From: Cognatundibacterium aquatile
GTDB lineage: Bacteria; Pseudomonadota; Gammaproteobacteria; Burkholderiales; Burkholderiaceae_D
Assembly: GCF_014699135.1 (NCBI RefSeq)
Contig: NZ_JACOFT010000002.1
Location: 248,001 to 312,000 of the forward strand
Direction of reading: 5' to 3'
DNA length: 64,000 nt
In this document: positions 24,816 to 34,170 of the stretch, piece after piece
Numbering within the stretch: position 1 is the stretch's first letter
Layout of the letters: the number at the start of each line of letters is the position of its first letter
The notes under the pieces: model-generated
Told to the model about the DNA's origin: nothing
Database searches by the model: none
Seen by the model: the letters and a program-made list of their open reading frames with translations, nothing else
Translations under genes and position numbers: made by a program

Positions 24816-27170
24816 ATGAATACGCTTCAGCATGCCAGCCTGAAAACGACGAGTGGTAAAGAGTTCATACTAGAAAGTATTCGCATGAGCGGCGACGTGC
24901 GAGGCCTGATGCTCGACATGCAGATGACGCAACAGTTTTATAACCACATGTCCTCCCATGCCGAAGTGATTTATACCTTCCCATTGCCGTGGGGCGCGGT
25001 CTTGCTGAGCGTTGAAGTGACTCTCGGAGAGAAAAAACTGACGGGTATCGTGGTCGAGAAAAAACAGGCTGAAGCCGGGTATGAGGAAGCGCTGTCGTCC
25101 GGCGACACCGCAGTGATGCTCGAAAAAAATTCCGACCACAGTTATAGCCTGAATTTCGGAAATCTTGCGCCGAAAGAGCACTGCAGCATCTTTATCCGGT
25201 ACGCACAAACACTGCAATTTGAACAGAGCGGCTTGCGTTTGTTGATTCCGACCGTGATCGCGCCGCGCTATGACGGCAGTAAATCCTATGTGCCGAAGAG
25301 ATCAGATATTCCCGAATATCTGGTACCTCGACATACTTTGGCGGCTGACTATCCCTTCGACATCGAACTTCGGCTGCACGACGTGCTCGCACAGGCACGA
25401 ATTGCGTCACCCAGTCATCCGGTGGCGCTGAAAAGCCGGGATGGCACTGCTTACATATCTCTGAGTCGGCAGGGGACCTTAGATAAAGATTTTGTATTGG
25501 TATTGGATCAGCTTTCTGATAACGCGGTCGTCGCTATCGGGCCAGATTATGTCAATGCCGAGCGACATGTCATGCTGGCCAGTTTTTATCCTCAGATTCC
25601 ACAAAATGCGAATGCAAAGGTTTCGGTAAAAATTCTGGTTGATTGTTCTGGCTCAATGGCCGGTGACAGTATTGCTTCAGCGCGCCGGTCATTACAGTCG
25701 ATTGTGGACAATTTGACCGATGGTGATCGCTTTTGCCTCAGTCGCTTCGGTAATCACGTAGAACATCGCTCACGTGCAATGTGGAAGTCAGCGCCAGCGA
25801 GTAAAGCTGCCGCACAGCGTTGGATAGATGGGCTTGAGGCAGATTTAGGCGGCACTGAAATGGAGGCAGCACTCAGTTCTACTTTTGAGTTGAATGATCA
25901 GTTACAGAGTGATGTTTTACTGATTACGGACGGTGATATCACCGATATAACGAGTGTCATTCTTTCTGCTAAAAAATCCGGACACCGGTTATTCATTGTT
26001 GGCGTCGGTAATAGTCCTGCTGAGAGTCACTTGTGTCTGCTGGCTGATGCGACAAAAGGTGCTTGTGACTTTGTTGCGACTAGCGAAGCCGTTGAACCAG
26101 CGGTTTTGCGCATGTTCAACCGCTTACGTTCACCGCATTTCGACACAATAACCTGTGTCTGGTCAGAAGAGTGCACCCCCATCTGGACCTCAGAAAACAC
26201 GAGTACGCTGTTTGAGGGTGATACTTGTCATGTGTTTGCACTGTTTGCGCAAAAGCCCAAAGGGGCCTTGCAACTGCTTGGCCAGCGAGCGGGGAGTGCA
26301 TTGCCGGAAGAGCTTGGAACACTCGATATGTCATCTGCGACGACTTCCGATCATCAATTGTCGCGAATGGCTGCCAACGCCAGACTGAATGCTTCAGCGT
26401 TAATCAGCCATGACAACGCTGAAGCAGAAAAAATCGCATTAGATTACCAACTGGTGACAGCGCATACTAATTTCCTGTTAATCCATGAACGGCCCGAGTC
26501 AGAGAAAGCGAGCGATATGTCGACTCTGTATCAAGTGAAACATATGGTACCGGTAGGCCATAGTGGAATAGGACAGACAAAAGTTTTCGATTCCGCGAGT
26601 TGCAAAGCAGCTGTGTACCGTCGAGAGTCAGTCAGCGATCGGATAAAGACTTCAGAATCTTTAGAATATTATGATCTCCCCGCCTTTCTCCGAAAAAAAC
26701 CGGATGACACAGATAAGGCGTTTGAGTCACAGCATGTATATGTTGCGACTCGGGGATCAACCTTATCACCTTCGGGATTGCTGAGCTTGTTAGACGCCAC
26801 ACCAGATAGAGATTGGCTGATTAGCTTCAATGATTTGCGTGATCTTAAACTGAGCGATAGCGTGATTGATTGGTTAGAGTTCGTCGTCATGCCTGAATTT
26901 CCGTGGGCAACCGAAAGTCACATCGTTACCAGCTTCATTTATGCCGTGTCGAGGATGGACGCTTGTCGCCTTTTGCCCGGACAAACCAAAAAGAAAGCGG
27001 ATATCCGGCCAATCTTCCAACGGTTCTTCAAAAAAAGCGGGCAGCCGTTACCTCAGAATGTCAGTCCACATGTCGATATGAAGATCGTCGAAGCAATACA
27101 GCATCTACTCAAAGGAATTCAACCGCAACAATGGCCGATTCAATTTAGTGATGCCCTTGATGATGCTTAA
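24816..27170 (+). CDS. VIT and von Willebrand factor A domain protein
   Basis: The 784-residue protein begins with a VIT (vault/inter-alpha-trypsin) domain (about 1-135: FYNHMSSHAEVIYTFPLPWGA, then LTGIVVEKKQAEAGYEEA). A vWA domain near 270-440 has the MIDAS motif DCSGSMAGDS and a downstream TDGD. The C-terminal part is poorly defined. No signal peptide is visible, so it is cytoplasmic. Such proteins with a MerR partner occur in Proteobacteria, role unknown. It ends about 130 bases before the CRISPR array. Confidence 0.8.
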   Translation: MNTLQHASLKTTSGKEFILESIRMSGDVRGLMLDMQMTQQFYNHMSSHAEVIYTFPLPWGAVLLSVEVTLGEKKLTGIVVEKKQAEAGYEEALSSGDTAVMLEKNSDHSYSLNFGNLAPKEHCSIFIRYAQTLQFEQSGLRLLIPTVIAPRYDGSKSYVPKRSDIPEYLVPRHTLAADYPFDIELRLHDVLAQARIASPSHPVALKSRDGTAYISLSRQGTLDKDFVLVLDQLSDNAVVAIGPDYVNAERHVMLASFYPQIPQNANAKVSVKILVDCSGSMAGDSIASARRSLQSIVDNLTDGDRFCLSRFGNHVEHRSRAMWKSAPASKAAAQRWIDGLEADLGGTEMEAALSSTFELNDQLQSDVLLITDGDITDITSVILSAKKSGHRLFIVGVGNSPAESHLCLLADATKGACDFVATSEAVEPAVLRMFNRLRSPHFDTITCVWSEECTPIWTSENTSTLFEGDTCHVFALFAQKPKGALQLLGQRAGSALPEELGTLDMSSATTSDHQLSRMAANARLNASALISHDNAEAEKIALDYQLVTAHTNFLLIHERPESEKASDMSTLYQVKHMVPVGHSGIGQTKVFDSASCKAAVYRRESVSDRIKTSESLEYYDLPAFLRKKPDDTDKAFESQHVYVATRGSTLSPSGLLSLLDATPDRDWLISFNDLRDLKLSDSVIDWLEFVVMPEFPWATESHIVTSFIYAVSRMDACRLLPGQTKKKADIRPIFQRFFKKSGQPLPQNVSPHVDMKIVEAIQHLLKGIQPQQWPIQFSDALDDA

Positions 27171-27304
27171 AATTCTTTCAAAAAATAGCTAAAGAGGTAA
27201 TCTTTTCTGATCTGAATGACCTTGCCACAATAAATAGTGCTCCTGCGTCAAGTGTGACGCTGATTGGGGAGCATGATCTGTCTGCAAGCGCTGCATGAGT
27301 TTCA

Positions 27305-30300
27305 TTTCTAAGCTGCCTGTGCGGCAGTGAACATTGAGTTTTCATGATTTCGTTTTCCTTTCGTTTTCTAAGCTGCCTGTGCGGCAGTGAACTTCCGAAT
27401 GTAACCGTTCGACCTGCTCCGGTCTTTCTAAGCTGCCTGTGCGGCAGTGAACGTAAAACATCATCCAAAGAACTGACATGGCAATTTCTAAGCTGCCTGT
27501 GCGGCAGTGAACGACACCATGACCAGCCAAGAACAACGCCATCATTTCTAAGCTGCCTGTGCGGCAGTGAACTTTCGGATTTGGCACAGTCGCCATCGCA
27601 TGCTTTTCTAAGCTGCCTGTGCGGCAGTGAACGACGCTTATTTCTACGCCCCGCGTACTTCAAATTTCTAAGCTGCCTGTGCGGCAGTGAACAACAGCAG
27701 GCAAACAGCAAGCTGCGGCAAACGTTTCTAAGCTGCCTGTGCGGCAGTGAACCACACAAGCGCATTGACGAGACCGGTGTCCACTTTCTAGCTGCCTGTG
27801 CGGCAGTGAACACACAAGAACAGAAGCAGGCGATGCTATCAACTTTCTAAGCTGCCTGTGCGGCAGTGAACATCATGTTTGATTACAAGGATTTATCCGG
27901 CAATTTCTAAGCTGCCTGTGCGGCAGTGAACAACGCAGTTTGATCGCTTTTGCCGTTGCGTCTTTTCTAAGCTGCCTGTGCGGCAGTGAACCTGGTTTGC
28001 TAAGTATCGGCTTGCAGCATAGCTTTCTAAGCTGCCTGTGCGGCAGTGAACCAAACGGGGCAGGGTAAAGGGCTGCTGATGAATTTCTAAGCTGCCTGTG
28101 CGGCAGTGAACTTTTGTGATCCCTTCCCATGCCGACAATCGCTTTTCTAAGCTGCCTGTGCGGCAGTGAACAAAATTTTCACCTAGTGCCGAGCCACCTA
28201 GCTTTTCTAAGCTGCCTGTGCGGCAGTGAACAGTGTTGGCCTTGCCGGTGAAGTTTTCACGTATTTCTAAGCTGCCTGTGCGGCAGTGAACTTCCTTATT
28301 TCATCATCAATCATGATCGTTATTTTCTAAGCTGCCTGTGCGGCAGTGAACTAGAATAGCGTGGGTCACTCAACTCACCCGAATTTCTAAGCTGCCTGTG
28401 CGGCAGTGAACGCTGTTTTGTCGTCGCTGCAACGCGGATAGTATTTCTAAGCTGCCTGTGCGGCAGCGAACTTTTGTGAAGCAAGGAAACGGCCAAACTT
28501 GCTTTTCTAAGCTGCCTGTGCGGCAGTGAACCTTGCGTTTCATCGCGGCGATTACATTGGGCATTTCTAAGCTGCCTGTGCGGCAGTGAACCTGAAATGC
28601 TAGAAGGCGTTGTCGTATCTGAAGTTTCTAAGCTGCCTGTGCGGCAGTGAACACATATCAACACTGGTGCGGTTGATCGAGGAATTTCTAAGCTGCCTGT
28701 GCGGCAGTGAACCAACCATTCATCGTTGCCTACTTCGACCACAATTTCTAAGCTGCCTGTGCGGCAGTGAACTGTCCAAACAAATAGCCTCAGCATCTTG
28801 ATCTTTCTAAGCTGCCTGTGCGGCAGTGAACGATGAAACACTAATTGCTGCGGGGGGGGTGATTTTTCTAAGCTGCCTGTGCGGCAGTGAAAGTGATCAA
28901 GTGCATGACTGCGGCCGCCGTGCTTTTCTAAGCTGCCTGTGCGGCAGTGAACTTGCAAAAACAATTCCGACAACGACATTTACTTTTCTAAGCTGCCTGT
29001 GCGGCAGTGAACCTGGTACTGGTTCCGGTAATGGCTCAGGTTCATTTCTAAGCTGCCTGTGCGGCAGTGAACAACAGCTATGTCTTTTATGACCAAAGCT
29101 GTCTTTTCTAAGCTGCCTGTGCGGCAGTGAACTACAACGCATCAACCGGTGTTTATACCGTACCTTTCTAAGCTGCCTGTGCGGCAGTGAACTGGAATGA
29201 AGTTTTCGCCTTCAGCTCGATATGATTTCTAAGCTGCCTGTGCGGCAGTGAACTTCAGCAAAAAGCCCATCAAACGGCAACGCTGTTTCTAAGCTGCCTG
29301 TGCGGCAGTGAACACGCATAAACCGCAAAGTAATTTGCGTATGTTTTTCTAAGCTGCCTGTGCGGCAGTGAACGCAGCAGCGGCGACGGGAGCGAGTTCA
29401 ATGAATTTCTAAGCTGCCTGTGCGGCAGTGAACAGGATCAGCCGTATATGGGTGTTTGGCTCAACGGTTTCTAAGCTGCCTGTGCGGCAGTGAACTCGTG
29501 CTTAGTGCGGCTTTCTTCTTCAAGCTCTTTCTAAGCTGCCTGTGCGGCAGTGAACGTAATGATTGGATTCCGCAAATGACTTGCGAATTTCTAAGCTGCC
29601 TGTGCGGCAGTGAACGGTACGCGGGCAGATTTTGATGCTCATAACAATTTCTAAGCTGCCTGTGCGGCAGTGAACAAAATTAAACAGCGGCGCTTCGCAA
29701 ACTTTGCTTTCTAAGCTGCCTGTGCGGCAGTGAACTGGAACTACCGTTAGGATTCGCGCTGCCGTTATTTCTAAGCTGCCTGTGCGGCAGTGAACCTTTC
29801 CGGCAATTCAGAGTGTCGCTTGGTTATTTTCTAAGCTGCCTGTGCGGCAGTGAACTTCCGCAAAAAGCCCGTCAAACGGCAACGCGGTTTCTAAGCTGCC
29901 TGTGCGGCAGTGAACACTGACGCAGAACCATACGCACGAACAGAGTATTTCTAAGCTGCCTGTGCGGCAGTGAACCGTGGCGGTAATTTTCACATCGGTT
30001 TTGATCTTTTCTAAGCTGCCTGTGCGGCAGTGAACCATGTAAACGTACAGATCCGCCGTTTTTCACATTTCTAAGCTGCCTGTGCGGCAGTGAACAGGGC
30101 GCGGATTTAATAGCGGTAAGGGCGGTCTTTCTAAGCTGCCTGTGCGGCAGTGAACGCGGAAGGGTCAAAGAACGCCAATTTTGCAAATTTCTAAGCTGCC
30201 TGTGCGGCAGTGAACATTAAATTAAGCCCTGCAAATTTGTCTGTTCCTTTCTAAGCTGCCTGTGCGGCAGTGAACCCAGTCGTCAGCTTGTAAGAATTTT

Positions 30301-30995
30301 TGGTTTCTTTCTAAGCTGCCTGTGCGGCAGTGAACGCACCTCGTCGTAAGGCTTATCGCAAAATTGATTTCTAAGCTGCCTGTGCGGCAGTGAACGATCG
30401 CATAACGCACAAGCGGCATCGCGAAGCTTTCTAAGCTGCCTGTGCGGCAGTGAACTTCCCAGTGACTACGCACTTGCTCAACGTCTTTTTCTAAGCTGCC
30501 TGTGCGGCAGTGAACTCAGATTGAACCCACTCGTTCACTGGTACAGCTTTCTAAGCTGCCTGTGCGGCAGTGAACGCTTACCCATGTTTCGCTGAATTCT
30601 TCGATCATTTCTAAGCTGCCTGTGCGGCAGTGAACTCTGTTAACAGTAGCAAAAGAAGTAATTTCATTTTCTAAGCTGCCTGTGCGGCAGTGAACCACGT
30701 CATCGGCTGCTCACAATTTCCGGCGCATTTCTAAGCTGCCTGTGCGGCAGTGAACGTTGTCCTGCACCACTGGTGTGACCCAATCAATTTCTAAGCTGCC
30801 TGTGCGGCAGTGAACTATCGCCTATCCAGTTGGTGCCATCGGTCAATTTTCTAAGCTGCCTGTGCGGCAGTGAACAAGACAGTCGCGCGGTCACTCGGCG
30901 TCAAACATTTCTAAGCTGCCTGTGCGGCAGTGAACAGGCGTCAGGTGGATGGTTTCAACCTTTGATCTTTCTAAGCTGCCTGTGCGGCAGTGAAC
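27305..30995 (-). CRISPR. Type I-F CRISPR array, 62 repeats and 61 spacers
   Basis: Repeats are 28 bases, period 60. In the crRNA sense they begin GUUCACUGCC, hold a CUGCC/GGCAG stem and end in CUUAGAAA, matching the type I-F repeat. Transcription is on the minus strand, so the leader and newest spacers are at the right end (30995), next to the cas genes. Spacers are mostly 32 bases; 31, 33 or 34 occur at 28773, 28592, 28832, 29193 and 29434. Variant repeats are at 27785 (one base missing), 28444 (one substitution) and 28865 (terminal base changed). Reading frames across the array are repeat artefacts. Confidence 0.98.
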
Positions 30996-31150
30996 AGCAT
31001 TCTACTAAGAAAAAATAAGTTGCAACAAACACTTAGCGCATTTTTTCGGTTTTTACCAATGATCTAAGGGTATGTTGCAACTTATTGATTTTTATATGAT
31101 TTTTTTAAAGAGCAATTTGATTGGTATCAATTGGCGTCCGACCGTTTTGA
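30996..31150 (-). promoter_or_regulatory. CRISPR leader with IHF-like site and inverted repeat
   Basis: This AT-rich region lies upstream of the first repeat in the crRNA sense. A perfect IHF consensus match (AATCAATAAGTTG on the minus strand, 31078-31090) lies 83-95 bases from the first repeat. Inverted 14-bp arms AATAAGTTGCAACA (31014-31027) and its complement (31073-31086) flank a 45-base segment. The IHF site overlaps the distal arm. IHF bending is known to support spacer integration in type I-E and I-F. A -10-like TATAAAA lies beyond the IHF site. Confidence 0.65.
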
Positions 31151-31176
31151 TTGAACACCTAAAAAATATGAACTTA

Positions 31177-31450
31177 CTACTTGAGTTGCTTATTCGTGCC
31201 GCGTAACAAAATCGTCATTTGTGAGATAGCAAGCGCATTAGGTTTTTGCAATCGTTCAATCTGACTTAAACCTTCCGTTATGTAATGCGCATTCATCGAC
31301 TCCAGATTTGCTAGACACACCAACTGATGCATATTCGCGTGGTCACGCATATTGCCTGTGAACGTAGGGGGGGGCAGTACGCCACTGTTGCGCCGTCACG
31401 CCAAATAAAGCGATATTGAGCAGATCGGCCTCCGTTGCAGACTTGTTGAT
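31177..31450 (-). pseudogene. C-terminal remnant of a KilA-N/RhuM-like gene with frameshift
   Basis: Two frames joined give a typical KilA-N protein C-terminus: SATEADLLNIALFGVTAQQWR, then TGNMRDHANMHQLVCLANLE, then ITEGLSQIERLQK, ending at TAG 31179-31177. The frames change at a run of eight Cs (31367-31374 on the plus strand as Gs); removing one base restores the frame. The N-terminal DNA-binding domain is missing, so it is dead in either case. It sits between the CRISPR leader and cas6f. Confidence 0.65.
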
Positions 31451-31494
31451 CTAGGACTTGGAGTTTGGTTTTTATGGTGTGAGCGATCTTTAAT

Positions 31495-32097
31495 TTAGAA
31501 CCAAGGAACCGTGGCAGTTTTGCTTAATCCGTAACAATCAAACTTGCCCTCCGTTGATTCATCTACAAGCTCTCTCTCAATAAAAATCAAAAATTTAGCC
31601 GACTCTCGTAGCTCCAATCGCTTTTTAGTTTGCTGACTCTCCACATTAATAAAAGGTAACTTGCATTCATCAGACCGCCCCTCCTTTTTTAGATAGGCTA
31701 ATACTTCGTCGTATGGCAGATCTAGATGATTAGCTCTACGTTCTGCCTTCTTTTCGATGGACTTAACAGGTTTTCGTTTAAAGCGAGCGTATTGCAAAAC
31801 ATTGGTTGGCACTAATTTAATCGGCTTAATATGACAGTAGTCACTCAGCCTATTTAACCAGCGATGAACGTCTAATTTTTGCAATACCTCCTCTGTGTTA
31901 GCCAACAGCCGCAGTTGATTACCCAAAGGAAAATCCTTATCACCATAATTGACGATCGAAAGCGCAACCGCGGATTCGTTGTCACCGATTTTGTTATCGA
32001 CCAAAGCAATATGCAGTTGCTGAAAAACCTTTTGCCAGATGAATCCAAGGTTGGCTTCAGCGTCTGGTAAAAGGGTGATGTCGAGATAATATTTCAT
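31495..32097 (-). CDS. cas6f: CRISPR endoribonuclease Cas6f (Csy4)
   Basis: The 200-residue protein cleaves the crRNA precursor in the repeat stem and stays on the 3' hairpin. It starts MKYYLDITLLPD like Csy4, has a His at position 29 (the catalytic His in the Pseudomonas enzyme) and ends CYGLSKTATVPWF, nearly the family's invariant end. The basic helix that binds the hairpin is present (RFKRKPVKSIEKKAERRA). The ATG at 32097 has AGGAGA upstream. It follows cas7f by 13 bases and is the last cas gene before the array. Confidence 0.95.
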   Translation of the reverse strand: MKYYLDITLLPDAEANLGFIWQKVFQQLHIALVDNKIGDNESAVALSIVNYGDKDFPLGNQLRLLANTEEVLQKLDVHRWLNRLSDYCHIKPIKLVPTNVLQYARFKRKPVKSIEKKAERRANHLDLPYDEVLAYLKKEGRSDECKLPFINVESQQTKKRLELRESAKFLIFIERELVDESTEGKFDCYGLSKTATVPWF

Positions 32098-32110
32098 AAC
32101 CGTCTCCTTT

Positions 32111-33094
32111 TTAACTCTCACCCTCACCAAACACACCACCACGAATAATCATCGCAACAACAAAGTGCTTGTTACTTTCGGAGATGTCTTTTCCATTTAG
32201 CCATTTAAGTAACAGCGTTTTAAAATCATCTTGACTTGAACGATATGCGACACCTCGTTGTGTTACTGAACCATATGCCTCTATCGCTATAGGCGTAGTT
32301 GCGTCTTTGTACCAATCGTCAATCGTCCTTAGCGCGTTACCAATTTTTTCACAGTGCATCGCTGCCTTACCATTCAAACTAAATAAATGGCGGCTCTTTT
32401 CGCCTTTAGGGGAATTTAAAACCATTTCTTGTGATGGCCAAACCCGTTGCCCTTCACCGAGTTTTACAAAGGCATTAATCGTTAAGAATGTATTCTCCCC
32501 AGAAAGCCCCGCTTTAATCAACTCGGCTAATGCATTAATCGAGATATGATCTGCCGTAGTTTTGTTCAACGAAAACTCATAAGCATTAAATTCCAATGGC
32601 GAACTTAAACTTGAATGCGAAACAAACACTTTAATATCTTGCGCTCCGACCCGATTGCGCCATAGAAAACGCCCATTCGCGATGTTATAGGCGTAACGCC
32701 TAGCAAGCTCACCAAGGCTCGTATCGGTATAAGCAGAAATTTCTTTACGATAGGCGTCTTCAAATTCTTTTTTATTACAAACAGATGGTCGTTCTAATCC
32801 CCTCACAACTCGCAAACTAAAGCTAACTTGTAAGGTGTCATTGTCATGCGCTAACGCGGCATCATCACCCCATGCAAGGTTGGCTTCTGCAATTTGCTTT
32901 TGCAGTTCTTCTTCGTTATCAAGAACTTCTTGCTTAAAGTTACTTTTCACCGCACGGTTACGGCGCTCAAAAAGTTCAATCGCTTGCCACTGTTTCTTGT
33001 CATTCATATTGACCCATAGCCCTGAATGCATGAGTGCATCAGAGGGCTCTAATTTGCGATCAAAAGCTAATACGCTTGGTAAGGTAATTGTCAT
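32111..33094 (-). CDS. csy3: Cas7f (Csy3), Csy complex backbone
   Basis: The 327-residue RAMP protein polymerises in about six copies along the crRNA. It starts MTITLPSVLAFDRKLEPSDA as family members do, and has GRFLWRNRVGA and AYGSVTQRGVAYR. The ATG at 33094 with GAGGAA six bases upstream is a better start than an upstream TTG. It lies 11 bases after cas5f. Length matches Pseudomonas Csy3 (342). Confidence 0.93.
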   Translation of the reverse strand: MTITLPSVLAFDRKLEPSDALMHSGLWVNMNDKKQWQAIELFERRNRAVKSNFKQEVLDNEEELQKQIAEANLAWGDDAALAHDNDTLQVSFSLRVVRGLERPSVCNKKEFEDAYRKEISAYTDTSLGELARRYAYNIANGRFLWRNRVGAQDIKVFVSHSSLSSPLEFNAYEFSLNKTTADHISINALAELIKAGLSGENTFLTINAFVKLGEGQRVWPSQEMVLNSPKGEKSRHLFSLNGKAAMHCEKIGNALRTIDDWYKDATTPIAIEAYGSVTQRGVAYRSSQDDFKTLLLKWLNGKDISESNKHFVVAMIIRGGVFGEGES

Positions 33095-33105
33095 AATTCT
33101 GTTCC

Positions 33106-34170
33106 TCAAAAAAGGTTAAGTGCGTCGTTAAAGTTGATGATATTGGATTGCTCTATTGCTGGTGTTTGCATTGCAAGTGATTCACTATCCTTTGCTCGGC
33201 TTCCTTGCTTACATAAATACCATTGTTCATCTTGCTCATAACGCCAAATGGCATCATGAATTGAGTGAAGGTTATGAATGCCTTTCCATTCACCAATTGA
33301 ATGAATGGCTTCTACAAAACGTGACGGCGTAATTTCATCGCGAGTATTTAAAACTTCTCCCGCAGGATATAAATCGCTAATGGCTTTATAGCCTGTCATC
33401 AGCGGAACTAAATAACCAGGATTTGGCTTCGCTATATATTTCCAATTGGCTGGCGTGTTTTCGTCCGGCTCACTTTGCCCATCATTCAGCAATGGTATGG
33501 CTTTGGATTTCAAAGCTGCGAAATCCAGCCATGCATCCAATAGTCCAGGCTCACTTGAAGCATCTTCATTTTCTTTGTGACGCACCGCCATAGCTTGATA
33601 GTGGCTTTCCAAATACTCACTGCGATCCAGCAAGACAAAACCCGGCAAAGTTAAGCGTTTAATTCTTCTCAACATACTGGTATGTTGCTCTTGAGTGCTA
33701 GCAGATAATAATTTCGCCTGTTTGATATTTAAAATTGTGCCACCAGCTAAGCGCATGCTGTAACACAGCTCTAAAATTGCGTTTTCAAATTTACCTATTT
33801 CCTCCGTGGTTAGTGCGAATGGTTGATCCAACTCAATCACCAAACTTACGGTCAGATTCATTTTCCCTTCTTCAATAATGGGAGGCGATGAATTTTTATG
33901 CTTAGCCAATACCGGTGGATTCTTGCTTTGTATAAATTCAAAATCAGCATACTGTTTCGGTTGATACACCTTATTTTCGAAGGAATGAGATATCACCACA
34001 CACCCAGTTAATTCACCTTCATACGCTCCCTCATAGTGCCTTGATAGTTTTCTATTCAATGCATGCGTGAAACCTAAAAAATGCGTTATTGCGGGATAAC
34101 CCCACGTTAACCCAGCAATAGAATTCGCATTCTGTATATCAATGTGACTCAATACTAAATACTGGCTCAT
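33106..34170 (-). CDS. csy2: Cas5f (Csy2)
   Basis: The 354-residue RAMP protein forms the 5' end of the Csy complex with Cas8f. Family marks are LVLSHIDIQNANSIAGLTWG and PAITHFLGFTHALNR near the start and GYKAISDLYPAGEVLNTRD late. Its start overlaps the csy1 end by 4 bases. It lies in the usual I-F order. Confidence 0.93.
   Translation of the reverse strand: MSQYLVLSHIDIQNANSIAGLTWGYPAITHFLGFTHALNRKLSRHYEGAYEGELTGCVVISHSFENKVYQPKQYADFEFIQSKNPPVLAKHKNSSPPIIEEGKMNLTVSLVIELDQPFALTTEEIGKFENAILELCYSMRLAGGTILNIKQAKLLSASTQEQHTSMLRRIKRLTLPGFVLLDRSEYLESHYQAMAVRHKENEDASSEPGLLDAWLDFAALKSKAIPLLNDGQSEPDENTPANWKYIAKPNPGYLVPLMTGYKAISDLYPAGEVLNTRDEITPSRFVEAIHSIGEWKGIHNLHSIHDAIWRYEQDEQWYLCKQGSRAKDSESLAMQTPAIEQSNIINFNDALNLF

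Noticed and set aside
28832-28864. G-rich spacer (run of eight Gs) as a G-quadruplex or insertion scar
   Set aside because: A single G-run cannot form a quadruplex alone, and the spacer length (33) is normal.
27178-31018. Many reading frames of 60-219 codons with repeated motifs such as SLPHRQLR, VHCRTGSLE and FLSCLCGSE
   Set aside because: They are translations of the 28-base CRISPR repeat in different frames; no protein genes.
31150-31494. Possible crRNA-like RNA or mini-array next to cas6f
   Set aside because: I looked for a degenerate repeat with the CUGCC/GGCAG stem here and in the cas1-WYL gap and found none; the region is explained by the KilA-N remnant.
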